Source of the DNA: Cocleimonas sp.
GTDB lineage: Bacteria; Pseudomonadota; Gammaproteobacteria; Thiotrichales; Thiotrichaceae
Length of the DNA stretch: 58,088 nt
NCBI GenBank assembly: GCA_021647365.1
Contig: JAKIUW010000022.1
Span: forward strand, 1 to 58,088
Direction: 5' to 3'
Below, one piece after another: positions 24,663 to 33,533 of the stretch (position 1 is its first letter; each line of letters begins with the position of its first letter). The notes below the pieces were generated by a model. It was not told the origin of the DNA. It worked only from the letters and a program-made list of their open reading frames with translations, and did not search any database. The position numbers and the translations under genes were made by a program.

Positions 24663-25325
24663 ATGAAATTCTTAAAACAATTCTTTCTCAGGCTTTTTTC
24701 AAGTTTTCTTATTTTTCTTATACCTTTTAGTTCTGCTATCGCGGAAGAAAAAACAACCAAGCAAATAATGATCACCCACGGCTTACAAAGTGTCGATGTG
24801 AAGCACGATGATAAAACGGTAAAAATCATGCGTGTACAAGATAAGAAAAATGAGATTGCTCCTTTTTACCGTAAAACCACACGCGGCACAATTCAATCCA
24901 TGCATCCGTTTAAGCCACATGCAGTAGAAACCATTGGTGAGCGTGAAATTATTGACTACATCAAAAAAATGTCAGAAGGTGATAACTCAATTATTATCAT
25001 TGATTCAAGAACCCCTGCTTGGGTAAAACGTAGCGGGATGATTCCTGGTGCGGTGAATATCCCTTTTACCCAATTTTCAAACTCAGAAAGTACGCTAGAA
25101 ATTATGGAAGATGAGTTTGAAGTCATCCCGGGGGAAACCTTTAATTTTAGCAATGCGAAAACCTTGGTGATGTATTGTAACGGTAACTGGTGTGGGCAGT
25201 CGCCAACCGCAATTCGTAAGTTACTTTCGATGGGTTATCCTGCAGCAAAAATCAAGTATTTCCGCGGTGGAATGCAAAGCTGGGCGGCGCTTGGTTTGAC
25301 GGTTATTGCTACATCACCACAATGA
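24663..25325 (+). CDS. Exported rhodanese-like protein
   Basis: A periplasmic sulfurtransferase-type protein. The signal peptide ends near SSAIA-EEK. The rhodanese domain covers about 95-215, with VMYCNGNWCGQSPTAIR forming the active-site loop: C172 is the expected catalytic Cys and C177 a second thiol in the loop. The domain continues as FRGGMQSWAALG. An N-terminal segment of about 65 residues precedes the domain. An in-frame ATG four codons upstream is an alternative start. It fits thiosulfate or sulfane-sulfur handling, consistent with the persulfide dioxygenase elsewhere in the window. Confidence 0.82.
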   Translation: MKFLKQFFLRLFSSFLIFLIPFSSAIAEEKTTKQIMITHGLQSVDVKHDDKTVKIMRVQDKKNEIAPFYRKTTRGTIQSMHPFKPHAVETIGEREIIDYIKKMSEGDNSIIIIDSRTPAWVKRSGMIPGAVNIPFTQFSNSESTLEIMEDEFEVIPGETFNFSNAKTLVMYCNGNWCGQSPTAIRKLLSMGYPAAKIKYFRGGMQSWAALGLTVIATSPQ

Positions 25326-25381
25326 TAATTTTATACTTTCGTGACCAATATCAAACTTTCTTAAAGTCCTTGTTATCTTAG

Positions 25382-25409
25382 CTTGAATACTCATTAGCAG
25401 ACCTCATCT
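25382..25409 (+). promoter_or_regulatory. Sigma-32 (heat-shock) promoter of clpB
   Basis: CTTGAA, 14 bases, CCTCATCT, against the heat-shock consensus CTTGAA-N13-15-CCCCATNT. There is a single mismatch. It lies 70 bases before the clpB start. Confidence 0.75.
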
Positions 25410-25478
25410 TATATCTATTAGTGGATAGCATTGTTTACAAACAGCAATAAATTCCACAGAAAAATATAGGACTTTAAA

Positions 25479-28061
25479 ATGAGAACAGACAAATTAACCA
25501 GCAAGTTTCAGCTTGCACTTCAAGATGCTCAATCCCTTTCATTAGGTAAAGATCATCAGTTTATAGAGCCCACCCATTTAATGATTGCACTGCTTGATCA
25601 AGAAGGTGGAAGTGCGCGCGGACTACTCACACAAGCTGGCATAAATGTGAATTTATTGCGCTCACAATTGGGTGATGCGCTCGACAGTATGCCATCGGTT
25701 TCTGGCGGTGGTGCTGAGGGTGATATTCATATTTCTAATGATTTATCACGCTTGCTCAATGTCACTGACAAACTAGCGCAAAAACGTAATGATCAGTACA
25801 TTTCATCTGAGCTATTCATACTTGCGGCATTGGATGATAAAGGCGTATTAGGCAAAGCACTTAAAAATAACGGGGGGACCAAAGATGCGCTAACCCATGC
25901 AATTGATGCCATGCGTGGTGGTCAATCGGTGGATGATCCCAATGCAGAAGATCAGCGTGAAGCCTTAAAAAAATACACGATTGATCTCACCGAACGCGCC
26001 GAGCAAGGCAAGATCGACCCCATAATTGGGCGTGATGCAGAGATTCGCCGTATGGTGCAAATCCTACAACGTCGCACAAAAAACAACCCTGTGATTATTG
26101 GCGAGCCGGGCGTGGGTAAAACGGCACTGGTTGAAGGTTTGGCACAACGCATCGTAAATGGCGAAGTGCCAGACAGCGTAAAAGGCAAACGCCTATTATC
26201 CCTCGACCTTGCCGCATTATTAGCGGGTGCAAAATTCCGTGGTGATTTTGAGGAACGCTTAAAAGCGGTGCTGAGCGACATTGCAAAATCAGACGGCAAC
26301 GTGATTTTATTTATTGATGAAATTCACACCATGGTCGGCGCAGGTGCATCCGAAGGTGCAATGGATGCGGGCAATATGCTCAAGCCCGCTTTGGCGCGTG
26401 GCGAGTTGCATTGTGTGGGCGCAACTACGCTAGATGAGTATAGAAAATACATCGAAAAAGATGCCGCGCTTGAACGTCGCTTTCAAAAAATCATAGTGGA
26501 CGAGCCAACGGTTGAAGACACCGTTGCAATTTTACGTGGGTTAAAAGAGCGTTATGAAGCGCATCACGGCGTGGAAATCACCGACCCTGCGATTGTCGCG
26601 GCGGCAACGTTGTCACATCGTTATATCAGTGATCGTCAATTGCCTGATAAAGCCATCGACTTAATTGACGAGGCGGCTTCACGCATCCGCTTAGAAATTG
26701 ATTCAAAACCAGAATCAATGGATAAGCTGGAGCGTAAATTAATCCAATATAAAATTGAGCGTGAGGCGCTGAAAAAAGAAAGCGACGATGCCTCTAAAAA
26801 ACGTTTAAGCGAGATTGAAGCAAAAATTGCTACGCTTGAAAAAGAATTTTCTGATCTTGATGAAATTTGGAAATCAGAAAAAGCAGCCGTGCAAGGCACA
26901 GCGCATATTAAAGAGGCGTTAGATCAAGCACGAATTGAGTTAGAAACTGCTCATCGTGCAAGTGATTTACAGCGTTTATCAGAATTACAGTATGGGACAA
27001 TTCCTGAGTTAGAAAAGCAGTTAGAAACTGCCAGCGAAGTGGATGAAACGGAGAAATTCCAATTACTACGCAATAAAGTGACCGAAGATGAAATTGCCGA
27101 AATTGTCGCAATGTGGACAGGCATTCCTGTTTCTAAAATGCTTGAGGGCGAGCGCGACAAATTGCTACGTATGGAAGATGAATTACGCAAGCAAGTCATA
27201 GGGCAAAGCGAAGCGATTACTGCTGTTTCAAATGCCATTAGACGCTCACGTGCAGGTTTATCTGATCCTCAACGCCCGAATGGCTCATTCTTATTCCTCG
27301 GCCCAACAGGTGTGGGTAAAACAGAGTTAAGTAAAGCCTTAGCAAACTTTCTATTTGATACAGAAGAAGCAATGGTGCGCGTTGATATGTCTGAATTTAT
27401 GGAAAAGCATTCAGTGGCACGCTTAATCGGTGCGCCTCCAGGTTATGTCGGCTACGAAGAAGGCGGCTACATAACTGAGCTGGTTCGTCGCAAACCTTAT
27501 TCCGTTATTTTGCTGGATGAGGTAGAAAAAGCGCACCCTGATGTTTTCAATATATTGCTACAAGTATTGGATGATGGCCGTCTAACCGATGGACAAGGTC
27601 GCACGGTTGATTTTAGTAACACCGTTGTCATCATGACATCCAATATGGGATCAGACGTTATTCAAACCATGGCAGGCGAGGAAAACTATGACGAAATGAA
27701 AGCGGCAGTGATGGAAATAGTAGGCAGGCACTTCCGTCCAGAGTTTATCAACCGTATCGATGACAGTGTGGTATTCAGACCATTAGGCAAAGAAGAGATT
27801 CGCAAAATTGCCGCGATTCAGCTTAAAAATCTTGGTAAGCGTTTAGCTGAAAATGATCTCAGTATAGAATTCAGCGATGCTGCGTTAGATATGATCGGTG
27901 AAGAAGGCTTCGACCCTGTATACGGCGCGCGCCCGCTTAAACGTGCAATTCAAAGTGAGATTGAGAATCCACTCGCGCAGAAAATACTAGGCGGTGAATT
28001 TGCATCAGGTGATAATATTATGGCTGATGTTGAAGATGGAAGGATTGTGTTTAAGCATTAA
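25479..28061 (+). CDS. clpB: ATP-dependent disaggregase ClpB
   Basis: A cytoplasmic Hsp100 chaperone that, with DnaK, threads proteins out of aggregates. The N-domain is about 1-145. The first AAA module has Walker A GEPGVGKT near 207 and FIDEIHTMVGAG. The coiled-coil M domain is about 405-525. The second AAA module has GPTGVGKT near 607, the pore loop GYVGYEEGG, and ILLDEVEKAHPDVFN. Length 860 is typical. A weak GGA ribosome binding site precedes the start. A sigma-32 promoter lies upstream and paired repeat copy 9 lies just after the stop. Confidence 0.97.
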   Translation: MRTDKLTSKFQLALQDAQSLSLGKDHQFIEPTHLMIALLDQEGGSARGLLTQAGINVNLLRSQLGDALDSMPSVSGGGAEGDIHISNDLSRLLNVTDKLAQKRNDQYISSELFILAALDDKGVLGKALKNNGGTKDALTHAIDAMRGGQSVDDPNAEDQREALKKYTIDLTERAEQGKIDPIIGRDAEIRRMVQILQRRTKNNPVIIGEPGVGKTALVEGLAQRIVNGEVPDSVKGKRLLSLDLAALLAGAKFRGDFEERLKAVLSDIAKSDGNVILFIDEIHTMVGAGASEGAMDAGNMLKPALARGELHCVGATTLDEYRKYIEKDAALERRFQKIIVDEPTVEDTVAILRGLKERYEAHHGVEITDPAIVAAATLSHRYISDRQLPDKAIDLIDEAASRIRLEIDSKPESMDKLERKLIQYKIEREALKKESDDASKKRLSEIEAKIATLEKEFSDLDEIWKSEKAAVQGTAHIKEALDQARIELETAHRASDLQRLSELQYGTIPELEKQLETASEVDETEKFQLLRNKVTEDEIAEIVAMWTGIPVSKMLEGERDKLLRMEDELRKQVIGQSEAITAVSNAIRRSRAGLSDPQRPNGSFLFLGPTGVGKTELSKALANFLFDTEEAMVRVDMSEFMEKHSVARLIGAPPGYVGYEEGGYITELVRRKPYSVILLDEVEKAHPDVFNILLQVLDDGRLTDGQGRTVDFSNTVVIMTSNMGSDVIQTMAGEENYDEMKAAVMEIVGRHFRPEFINRIDDSVVFRPLGKEEIRKIAAIQLKNLGKRLAENDLSIEFSDAALDMIGEEGFDPVYGARPLKRAIQSEIENPLAQKILGGEFASGDNIMADVEDGRIVFKH

Positions 28062-28066
28062 ACTGT

Positions 28067-28132
28067 AAGCACACCCCCCACTTTTACATGACCATATATA
28101 ACATCATGTAAAAGTGGGGGGGGGGTGTGCTT
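28067..28132. repeat. Dispersed palindromic repeat, copy 9 (paired, unequal tracts)
   Basis: The left arm has C6 and the right arm G10. The other bases match the family, with a spacer containing ACCATATATAAC. It sits between the convergent clpB and diguanylate cyclase genes. The right flank CTTCGGCAAGCTCAGCAGAAC resembles the flank of copy 15 read in reverse. Confidence 0.9.
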
Positions 28133-28156
28133 CGGCAAGCTCAGCAGAACTACTTT

Positions 28157-30028
28157 TTAAACTGTAGGAAGGCTATCCTCTTCATTTACCAACTTATCCA
28201 TATCTTCATTCTCAGGCTCGTTTGTTTTTTCATCCATTATGTCCATCACAACTTCACCCGCTGGCTCAAACATAACTTTATCTACGCTATCAAAAGCATC
28301 TAGGTTCACTGATTTTGTTTCAGGATTATCTGCCACAAACTCGTAAGCTGAAACCTTGTTACGTCCATTCTCTTTAGATACATACATAGCTTCATCAGCA
28401 TATTTTAATAACTGCGTTAATGTAATTTCACCATCTATCTCATGATTAACAGTGCCCACAGACAAAGAGAGAGGAATCTCTTTTCCTGACCAAATGATGG
28501 GGTTATCTTCAACCGCTTTCCGCAAGTTCTCAGCGACTCTGCTCAAAGATTTTGGACCACAATTTTTAATGTATATAACAAACTCATCACCACCCAAACG
28601 TGCTGGGAGGTCGCCATCACGCGTACACTTTTTCATTAAGTCTGCAATATGCACTAATGCTAAATCACCGGCATCATGGCCGTAGGTATCATTGATATAC
28701 TTAAATTTATCAACATCTATTAGAATGATACTTGCATTATCGCCCTGCTTTAGATCAAGCACTTTCGTAACCGTATCTTCAAAATATCGTCTATTCGCAA
28801 TTTTTGTTAAGTGATCCCTACTGCTTATTTTATAAAGATGTTTGTTTGTCTCTCTTAACTTGGCCGTTGCTATTTTAACTTCCTTACTCAAAGAGTAGTT
28901 TAGTTTCTTTACTTCGTTATTTGAGCGCTGTAATCGAGATATTAATGAAGATATAGCAATCCAGAGTTGTGCAATTTCAACAGGGGTATTTTTTGGGACA
29001 TCACCTAAATTAAAGGTATTTGATCGCACGCCAGACTCTTTTGACTTAAGCACCAACATACTAATGGGCTTTGTTATTTGGCGAGTCAAGAAGTAAGCAA
29101 CGAACAATGCAAGCCCAATGCCAAAAACCAACCACTTTAAAATCGTCTTCATTACCTCTTTTAACGGTGAATCAAGAGCAGATTTTGATTGAAAAATCAT
29201 CACTCCCCAACCTAATTTTCCTACCGTAGTGTAACCAGCAACTGCTTCTTCTTTCAGATATTCGGAAGAAAAGTCCATTGTCCCAGATTCGCCTCTTTTA
29301 ATTTTTTGAACAATAGACAGCATCGAAAGGTCAAAGCTTTCATCTACCCACTGTTTATTGGGATGAGCAACGACTTTGCCTAATGAATCAACAATAGAAC
29401 AATACTCTTTAGAGCCTGAGCCAATTTTAGCGCAGGTGTCATTAATAAATGACAAGCCAACTTCAACAAAAAGAATGCCTCTCTTGGTATCATGCTTATC
29501 ATAAACATAGGTTTTTACTAAAACTACTGGATGATTAGAGATCGTACTTTTAAACACTGGAGAAACGTCTCTAATCGATGAGTGCCTATTACCAAATGTT
29601 AGATACTTAAGGAAAGGCTCATCCAATGATTTTTTGAATGTGCCTTGAGCATTTGGTCTTACAGATACAATTCGTGAGTAATCATCCAAGGATAAATATG
29701 AGATTACATCTACATTCTCAAAAGATTTTAAAAGGTTTGCCATTCTAGCTTTAAACTTCTCAGGCTCTTTTGTATTGGTTAAATCAGCGGTATTTGCAAA
29801 GACTTGTAATGACTTTTGATAAGACGAAAAATAAAGGCGTATCGTTTCACCCGTACTTTTAGCGATGAGCAAATGTTTTTCAAGAATTTCGTTCTTTACG
29901 CTACCCCACGACTGCTCAGGCATACTTGAAGCCAGAAAGCCGAGTGGCAAAAGCAATACGAATACAAAGCTACCCATAACGAGACGGCTAACCGATTGCT
30001 TAAAAAGACTATGAAATAGTTTAGACAT
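28157..30028 (-). CDS. Membrane diguanylate cyclase with periplasmic sensor
   Basis: Makes cyclic di-GMP from two GTP. Membrane helices lie at about 12-34 and 290-313 and enclose a Cache-type periplasmic sensor domain. A HAMP-like linker and a short coiled coil follow. The GGDEF domain has an intact GGDEF at 479-483 and the inhibitory RxxD site at 470-473, so product inhibition is expected. The final 65 residues are acidic and low-complexity, beyond the usual domain end. No EAL domain is present. The ligand is unknown. Confidence 0.92.
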   Translation of the reverse strand: MSKLFHSLFKQSVSRLVMGSFVFVLLLPLGFLASSMPEQSWGSVKNEILEKHLLIAKSTGETIRLYFSSYQKSLQVFANTADLTNTKEPEKFKARMANLLKSFENVDVISYLSLDDYSRIVSVRPNAQGTFKKSLDEPFLKYLTFGNRHSSIRDVSPVFKSTISNHPVVLVKTYVYDKHDTKRGILFVEVGLSFINDTCAKIGSGSKEYCSIVDSLGKVVAHPNKQWVDESFDLSMLSIVQKIKRGESGTMDFSSEYLKEEAVAGYTTVGKLGWGVMIFQSKSALDSPLKEVMKTILKWLVFGIGLALFVAYFLTRQITKPISMLVLKSKESGVRSNTFNLGDVPKNTPVEIAQLWIAISSLISRLQRSNNEVKKLNYSLSKEVKIATAKLRETNKHLYKISSRDHLTKIANRRYFEDTVTKVLDLKQGDNASIILIDVDKFKYINDTYGHDAGDLALVHIADLMKKCTRDGDLPARLGGDEFVIYIKNCGPKSLSRVAENLRKAVEDNPIIWSGKEIPLSLSVGTVNHEIDGEITLTQLLKYADEAMYVSKENGRNKVSAYEFVADNPETKSVNLDAFDSVDKVMFEPAGEVVMDIMDEKTNEPENEDMDKLVNEEDSLPTV

Positions 30029-30206
30029 TATAAATTTATTATTATTTTTTCTTTTATATTATGATAAAACAGCCTATCGAACAAAGCCATTCAGACAAAA
30101 GGCGTCACTATACTGTAATTTACATCACACTTCATTCGTCATAACATCATGGCCTTTTATAGTGGTGTAATTTTCCTCTAGCCTATTATCAGCTAAATTG
30201 GAAGAT

Positions 30207-30698
30207 ATGAAAAAACTAGAAATCGCCAAGAAACCACTCTATAGTCAAGCACATGAGCAATTGCTGTCCGAGTTATCGTTAATAACAAGACTGGTCGTTT
30301 ACACTGGCTTTGCCTTTTTTATCCTTTCTCTACTCCTTACGTCATTATTTACCTCAGGTGAAGATATTCAAGGTTACTGGATATTAGCGCTTGGTTGGAT
30401 TGGTTTGATTATTTTTCAGTTTTCGTGGTTTGCAAACCCATTAAACTTACTGGCCTTATTATTAGTCAATCAACGTCCCATAGTCGCTTTATTATTGAGC
30501 ATTGTGGCATTTATTTTAGCATCACAGACGTTTATTTTTGTTGAGATACCCACGGGTACTAGCTCTGGTAAAATCCATATTAAAGAGTTAGGGTTAGGGT
30601 TCTATATTTGGTATTTAGCACAAGGGCTTTTTCTTTTAGGGATTATTATAGAAGTATTCAGCCACAAAAAAGCGAGGACTAGCCTCGCTTCTTCATAA
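30207..30698 (+). CDS. Unknown four-helix membrane protein
   Basis: No family recognised. The 163-residue product has four hydrophobic segments (about 27-47, 57-77, 85-105 and 125-147) with short loops. The ATG at 30207 has a GGA five bases upstream; an in-frame TTG three codons earlier is possible. The last codons encode the stem of a terminator that serves the convergent gene. Confidence 0.65.
   Translation: MKKLEIAKKPLYSQAHEQLLSELSLITRLVVYTGFAFFILSLLLTSLFTSGEDIQGYWILALGWIGLIIFQFSWFANPLNLLALLLVNQRPIVALLLSIVAFILASQTFIFVEIPTGTSSGKIHIKELGLGFYIWYLAQGLFLLGIIIEVFSHKKARTSLASS
30666..30690 (-). terminator. Terminator within the 3' end of the convergent gene
   Basis: AGCGAGG-ACTAG-CCTCGCT with T6 on the minus strand. 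It lies about 30 bases after the DUF302 gene stop and inside the coding end of the opposite gene. Confidence 0.7.
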
Positions 30699-30718
30699 AT
30701 AAAATAGGTTGGGCTATT

Positions 30719-31306
30719 TTAAAACTCGCCAGTCGCACCTGCTTCCATTATTTGCAAAATAACATCTTTAACTTTATTGGCTTCTTTTAGAAGGTTATCA
30801 GGTAATGTTTTTCCGCCGTGAATCATCATGTCCATGTTCAAAGCATATACCCATACTTTACCTTTTTTATCTTCAACCATGGCTATACGACAAGGTAAGT
30901 AAGCAGAAAAGGCATCAGAATATTCGACCATTGTCATTGCTGTTAATGGGTTACAGTATTGGTAAATAGTCAGTAAACGTTGTTTTTTACCCGTTTTTCC
31001 CTCAACTTCTTTTGATAATGGCAAAATACCTACTGCTTTGATATTTAATTCTGTTGCAACAGAGCTCATTGCTTCAGCTGCATCTTCTGGGGATACACCT
31101 TCGTCTAATTGTTTTCTCCAAACCGTGGCATCCGCAGAATTGCCGTACTTCTTTAAATCTGTCCACATATCCAAGTAAACTTTTTTAGCACCAGCATCAA
31201 GCTTATTAAACTCTGCCATCTCACCGCTAAACTTCGAATAAGCGTAACCTCCGCCGATTAATGCAATCAAACCGATGACTGCTAATATATTTTTTATAAA
31301 TCCCAT
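30719..31306 (-). CDS. DUF302-domain protein, membrane anchored
   Basis: One N-terminal membrane segment (about 5-22) anchors a soluble domain probably outside the cytoplasm. The C-terminal part, including YCNPLTAMTMVEYSDAFSAYLPCRIAMVEDKKGKVWVY, matches the DUF302 pattern, with two Cys. The ATG at 31306 is chosen because AGGAG lies nine bases upstream; the in-frame TTG three codons earlier would touch that sequence. DUF302 proteins are common in sulfur oxidisers, but their reaction is not settled. Confidence 0.75.
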   Translation of the reverse strand: MGFIKNILAVIGLIALIGGGYAYSKFSGEMAEFNKLDAGAKKVYLDMWTDLKKYGNSADATVWRKQLDEGVSPEDAAEAMSSVATELNIKAVGILPLSKEVEGKTGKKQRLLTIYQYCNPLTAMTMVEYSDAFSAYLPCRIAMVEDKKGKVWVYALNMDMMIHGGKTLPDNLLKEANKVKDVILQIMEAGATGEF

Positions 31307-31409
31307 CTTTTTCAACTCCTAGCTAATAAATCTATCTTTTTATCTGTATAAAACTAGGCTCCTTTAGAGTCTAGTTATTTTATTGTACCTTAATACGGCT
31401 ACAAAATAC

Positions 31410-31817
31410 TTACCAAGTAGTATCAATATTCTTCATTAAACCAAAGCTCTTAACAAACGGTCCTGCCATCTTTGGGTTTTTCATCATTGCGCCGTAATCA
31501 CCTTCTTTAAACTTAAGTTTGCCACTAGCATAAGCCATACCAAGACCTGCCATACCAATACCTTTGCTGACCCATTTTTTCCAATCTTTTGGATTTGCAC
31601 GCATATCCCAATCTGCCTCCTCTCCATCCCAATCACCAGCACTGACACAGACACCGTCTACAACAGTAAATACGCCACGTGGTTCATCTTCCTCTTTATA
31701 CCCACAGCAAATCACGGAATTAAATCCAATTTCTGCAAGTTTATCAGCAACACCAGGGTCACCGTTCCATTCATCTTTTAAGGCATTCATCCATTCTGCA
31801 CAAAATAATTCTGACAT
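31410..31817 (-). CDS. SCP2-like / sterol-carrier family protein
   Basis: A small acidic cytoplasmic protein. The C-terminal half (ASGKLKFKEGDYGAMMKNPKMAGPFVKSF) has the SCP2 lipid-binding pattern, and the N-terminal half carries FTVVDGVCVSAGDWDGEEADWDMRA. The ATG at 31817 (MSELFC) is preferred because GGAGAGG lies upstream, overlapping an earlier in-frame ATG. The ligand is unknown. The DUF302 gene follows after about 100 bases on the same strand. Confidence 0.65.
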   Translation of the reverse strand: MSELFCAEWMNALKDEWNGDPGVADKLAEIGFNSVICCGYKEEDEPRGVFTVVDGVCVSAGDWDGEEADWDMRANPKDWKKWVSKGIGMAGLGMAYASGKLKFKEGDYGAMMKNPKMAGPFVKSFGLMKNIDTTW

Positions 31818-31993
31818 TTTATTTTTCCTCTCCATAGCGTTAAATTGACTTTGAAATGTTTAAATATAATGGGTTATTTTCAAAGCAGTTTTTTATTCTA
31901 TACTAAAAGCACGTGTAGTTTAATGATAAACCCATATTCAAACCCTACATAAGAGGGTTCTAACTTACCCAGATGCATCAAGTTTGAGTGTGT

Positions 31994-32006
31994 GGGGTGT
32001 GCTTTT
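31994..32006. repeat. Dispersed palindromic repeat, copy 10 (degenerate)
   Basis: Only GGGGTGTGCTTTT of one arm remains. AAAAGCAC at 31905-31912 could be the outer end of the opposite arm. A 6-bp AACCCT/AGGGTT hairpin lies between them. Assignment is uncertain. Confidence 0.4.
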
Positions 32007-32035
32007 AAAGAGGTTCAGAAATTACAGAGCGTTAT

Positions 32036-32566
32036 TTACTGTGTAGTAACAACCACAGTAACCGTATCGCTATAAACACCAGACTCAATCCAATTAGCAG
32101 GAAATAAATTTCCCCAAACAATTTGGGTAGGTGTGAATTCAATCGTTGTCGGTACGGTATCACAAGGCAGTGACAGTGTTGGATTGGTGGCTTGACCAAA
32201 TTCTTGAGATTGATAAAGTATTTTATATTGCGTTAGGCTGTTATTACTAACGGTATGTAATAGATCAAAGTTGTTGAGTGTTGAGAAATTAATATCACAA
32301 TTGCCGCCCACATTGGTTTCCAGCCCTAATGTTCCAAGATCTACAATACTTGGGAAAATCCAATTAGCAATATCATTATTACCATAAAAGCGAGAGCTTC
32401 CAGGTGCTGTACCTATAAGCTTCACATAAGGAACATGCGTTACACTTAGGTTAATTTCGGTAGTTTCTGATGCGGCAAATGCTATTGCACTGGATGCACA
32501 GAGAATACTAGCGCTTATTGCGACTATTAAAGGCTTAACACGTATCATTTTTATTATGGGTATCAT
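32036..32566 (-). CDS. Secreted protein, paralogue of the divergent neighbour
   Basis: A signal peptide ends near IAFAA-SET. The mature part is Ser/Thr/Asn-rich with two Cys (one in GNCDINF and one in LPCDTV), suggesting one disulfide in a beta-sandwich. Shared landmarks with the protein at 32857-33339 are V-Y-VKLIG, LGTLGLETN, HTVSNNSL and the C-terminal YSDTVTVVVTTQ. This resembles small fimbrial or spore-coat-U-like exported domains, but the family is not assigned. A second ATG at 32548 could be the true start. Confidence 0.7.
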   Translation of the reverse strand: MIPIIKMIRVKPLIVAISASILCASSAIAFAASETTEINLSVTHVPYVKLIGTAPGSSRFYGNNDIANWIFPSIVDLGTLGLETNVGGNCDINFSTLNNFDLLHTVSNNSLTQYKILYQSQEFGQATNPTLSLPCDTVPTTIEFTPTQIVWGNLFPANWIESGVYSDTVTVVVTTQ

Positions 32567-32599
32567 TTATAGTTATTAATTATCAGCATTATTGTCTGG

Positions 32600-32753
32600 G
32601 TTAGCTGAATCTTAGCTGAACAGGGATGAGTGGTAGTTTTTGCCATCAGACTAAAACAATTAATCATTAGCCATATTTATGAGAAGCTAAATTTTGATAC
32701 CACCCGACAATCGGTAGGGTGTTTTTATGAGTATTCAGGAAGCGTTCAGCTAA
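32600..32753. promoter_or_regulatory. Inverted TTAGCTGAAC sites between divergent paralogues
   Basis: TTAGCTGAAC at 32612-32621 is repeated as its exact complement, GTTCAGCTAA, at 32744-32753. A further TTAGCTGAA lies at 32601-32609. One site is near each gene's upstream side, as if a shared regulator bound both. This is inference. Confidence 0.4.
32699..32727 (+). terminator. Orphan intrinsic terminator
   Basis: A compound stem ACCC/GGGT with an inner CGA/TCG pairing is followed by T5. No plus-strand gene ends here: the upstream gene is on minus. It may close a short RNA of about 100 bases. Confidence 0.5.
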
Positions 32754-32856
32754 ATAAAACTACTATGCATTCCAAGGTAGACATATAAAAATTATCAAGA
32801 TCAACCTTTTACTTTTAATAACAAATACAAACCCTTTACATAATAGGAAATAAAAA

Positions 32857-33339
32857 ATGAAATTCACTAAACACCTAATCGCATCTGCTGTTCTTTTAGC
32901 AACTAGCTCATTGGCTATTGCGGCAACAGATTCAACAACTATTGAAATCAACGTAACTAAAGATGCTTACGTTAACCTTATCGGTAATCTTTCTGGTAAC
33001 GTTGTAACACCACTTACACTTGCAGAAGTTGATAACACTACAACGACTCTAGGAACATTGGGCTTTGAGTCAAACACTACAGGTGCTTGTACAATTACTT
33101 TTGCTTCTGCACAAGGTTACAAACTAGTTCACACTACAGACAACACTCTTGATTTAGGTGATTACTCTATCGAATATGCTGGTGTTACAAACTCAGCTGC
33201 ATCTTCAGGAAATGATTATGTTGCAACTACGTGTAACGAAGCTGTATCAAACTTGACAATTACAAATCCTGCACTACCTGCAGTTGTAATTGCTGGTACT
33301 TACTCTGATACGATTACAGTAGAAGTTACTACACAGTAA
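32857..33339 (+). CDS. Abundant secreted protein, coat/fimbrial-like
   Basis: The signal peptide (MKFTKHLIASAVLLATSSLAIA) is cleaved before ATDSTT. The mature protein of about 138 residues is Thr/Val/Asn-rich with two Cys and ends in SDTITVEVTTQ. The narrow codon use (GTT, AAC, ACT, GCT) differs from its neighbours and suggests strong expression, as do an AGGAAA ribosome-binding sequence and a strong terminator. It is paralogous to the divergent gene at 32036-32566. A structural surface or fimbria-like role is plausible but unproven. Confidence 0.75.
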   Translation: MKFTKHLIASAVLLATSSLAIAATDSTTIEINVTKDAYVNLIGNLSGNVVTPLTLAEVDNTTTTLGTLGFESNTTGACTITFASAQGYKLVHTTDNTLDLGDYSIEYAGVTNSAASSGNDYVATTCNEAVSNLTITNPALPAVVIAGTYSDTITVEVTTQ

Positions 33340-33355
33340 TAGTATTACTTGTTAT

Positions 33356-33386
33356 AAAAAGCCGCTACTTTGATAGCGGCTTTTTT
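33356..33386 (+). terminator. Strong terminator after the secreted protein gene
   Basis: AAAAAGCCGCTA-CTTTGA-TAGCGGCTTTTTT, a perfect stem with T6, begins 16 bases after the stop codon. Confidence 0.9.
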
Positions 33387-33405
33387 GTGTCTATTATTTG
33401 TTGAT

Positions 33406-33517
33406 GCACACCCCCCCACTTTTACATGGTGATATTCTTCGTCTAAGCGAGGAGTCCTAGCTTAGGCTGGGAATTTTCTTTTCGTATAAGTCATCATGTA
33501 AAAGTGGGGGGGTGTGC
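33406..33517. repeat. Dispersed palindromic repeat, copy 11 (paired arms, long spacer)
   Basis: The arms at 33406-33428 and 33495-33517 each have a 7-base C or G tract. The 66-base spacer contains its own hairpin at 33443-33465 (CTAAGC-G-AGGA-G-TCCT-A-GCTTAG). It lies between convergent genes. Confidence 0.9.
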
Positions 33518-33533
33518 TTCGACAGGCTTGCTT

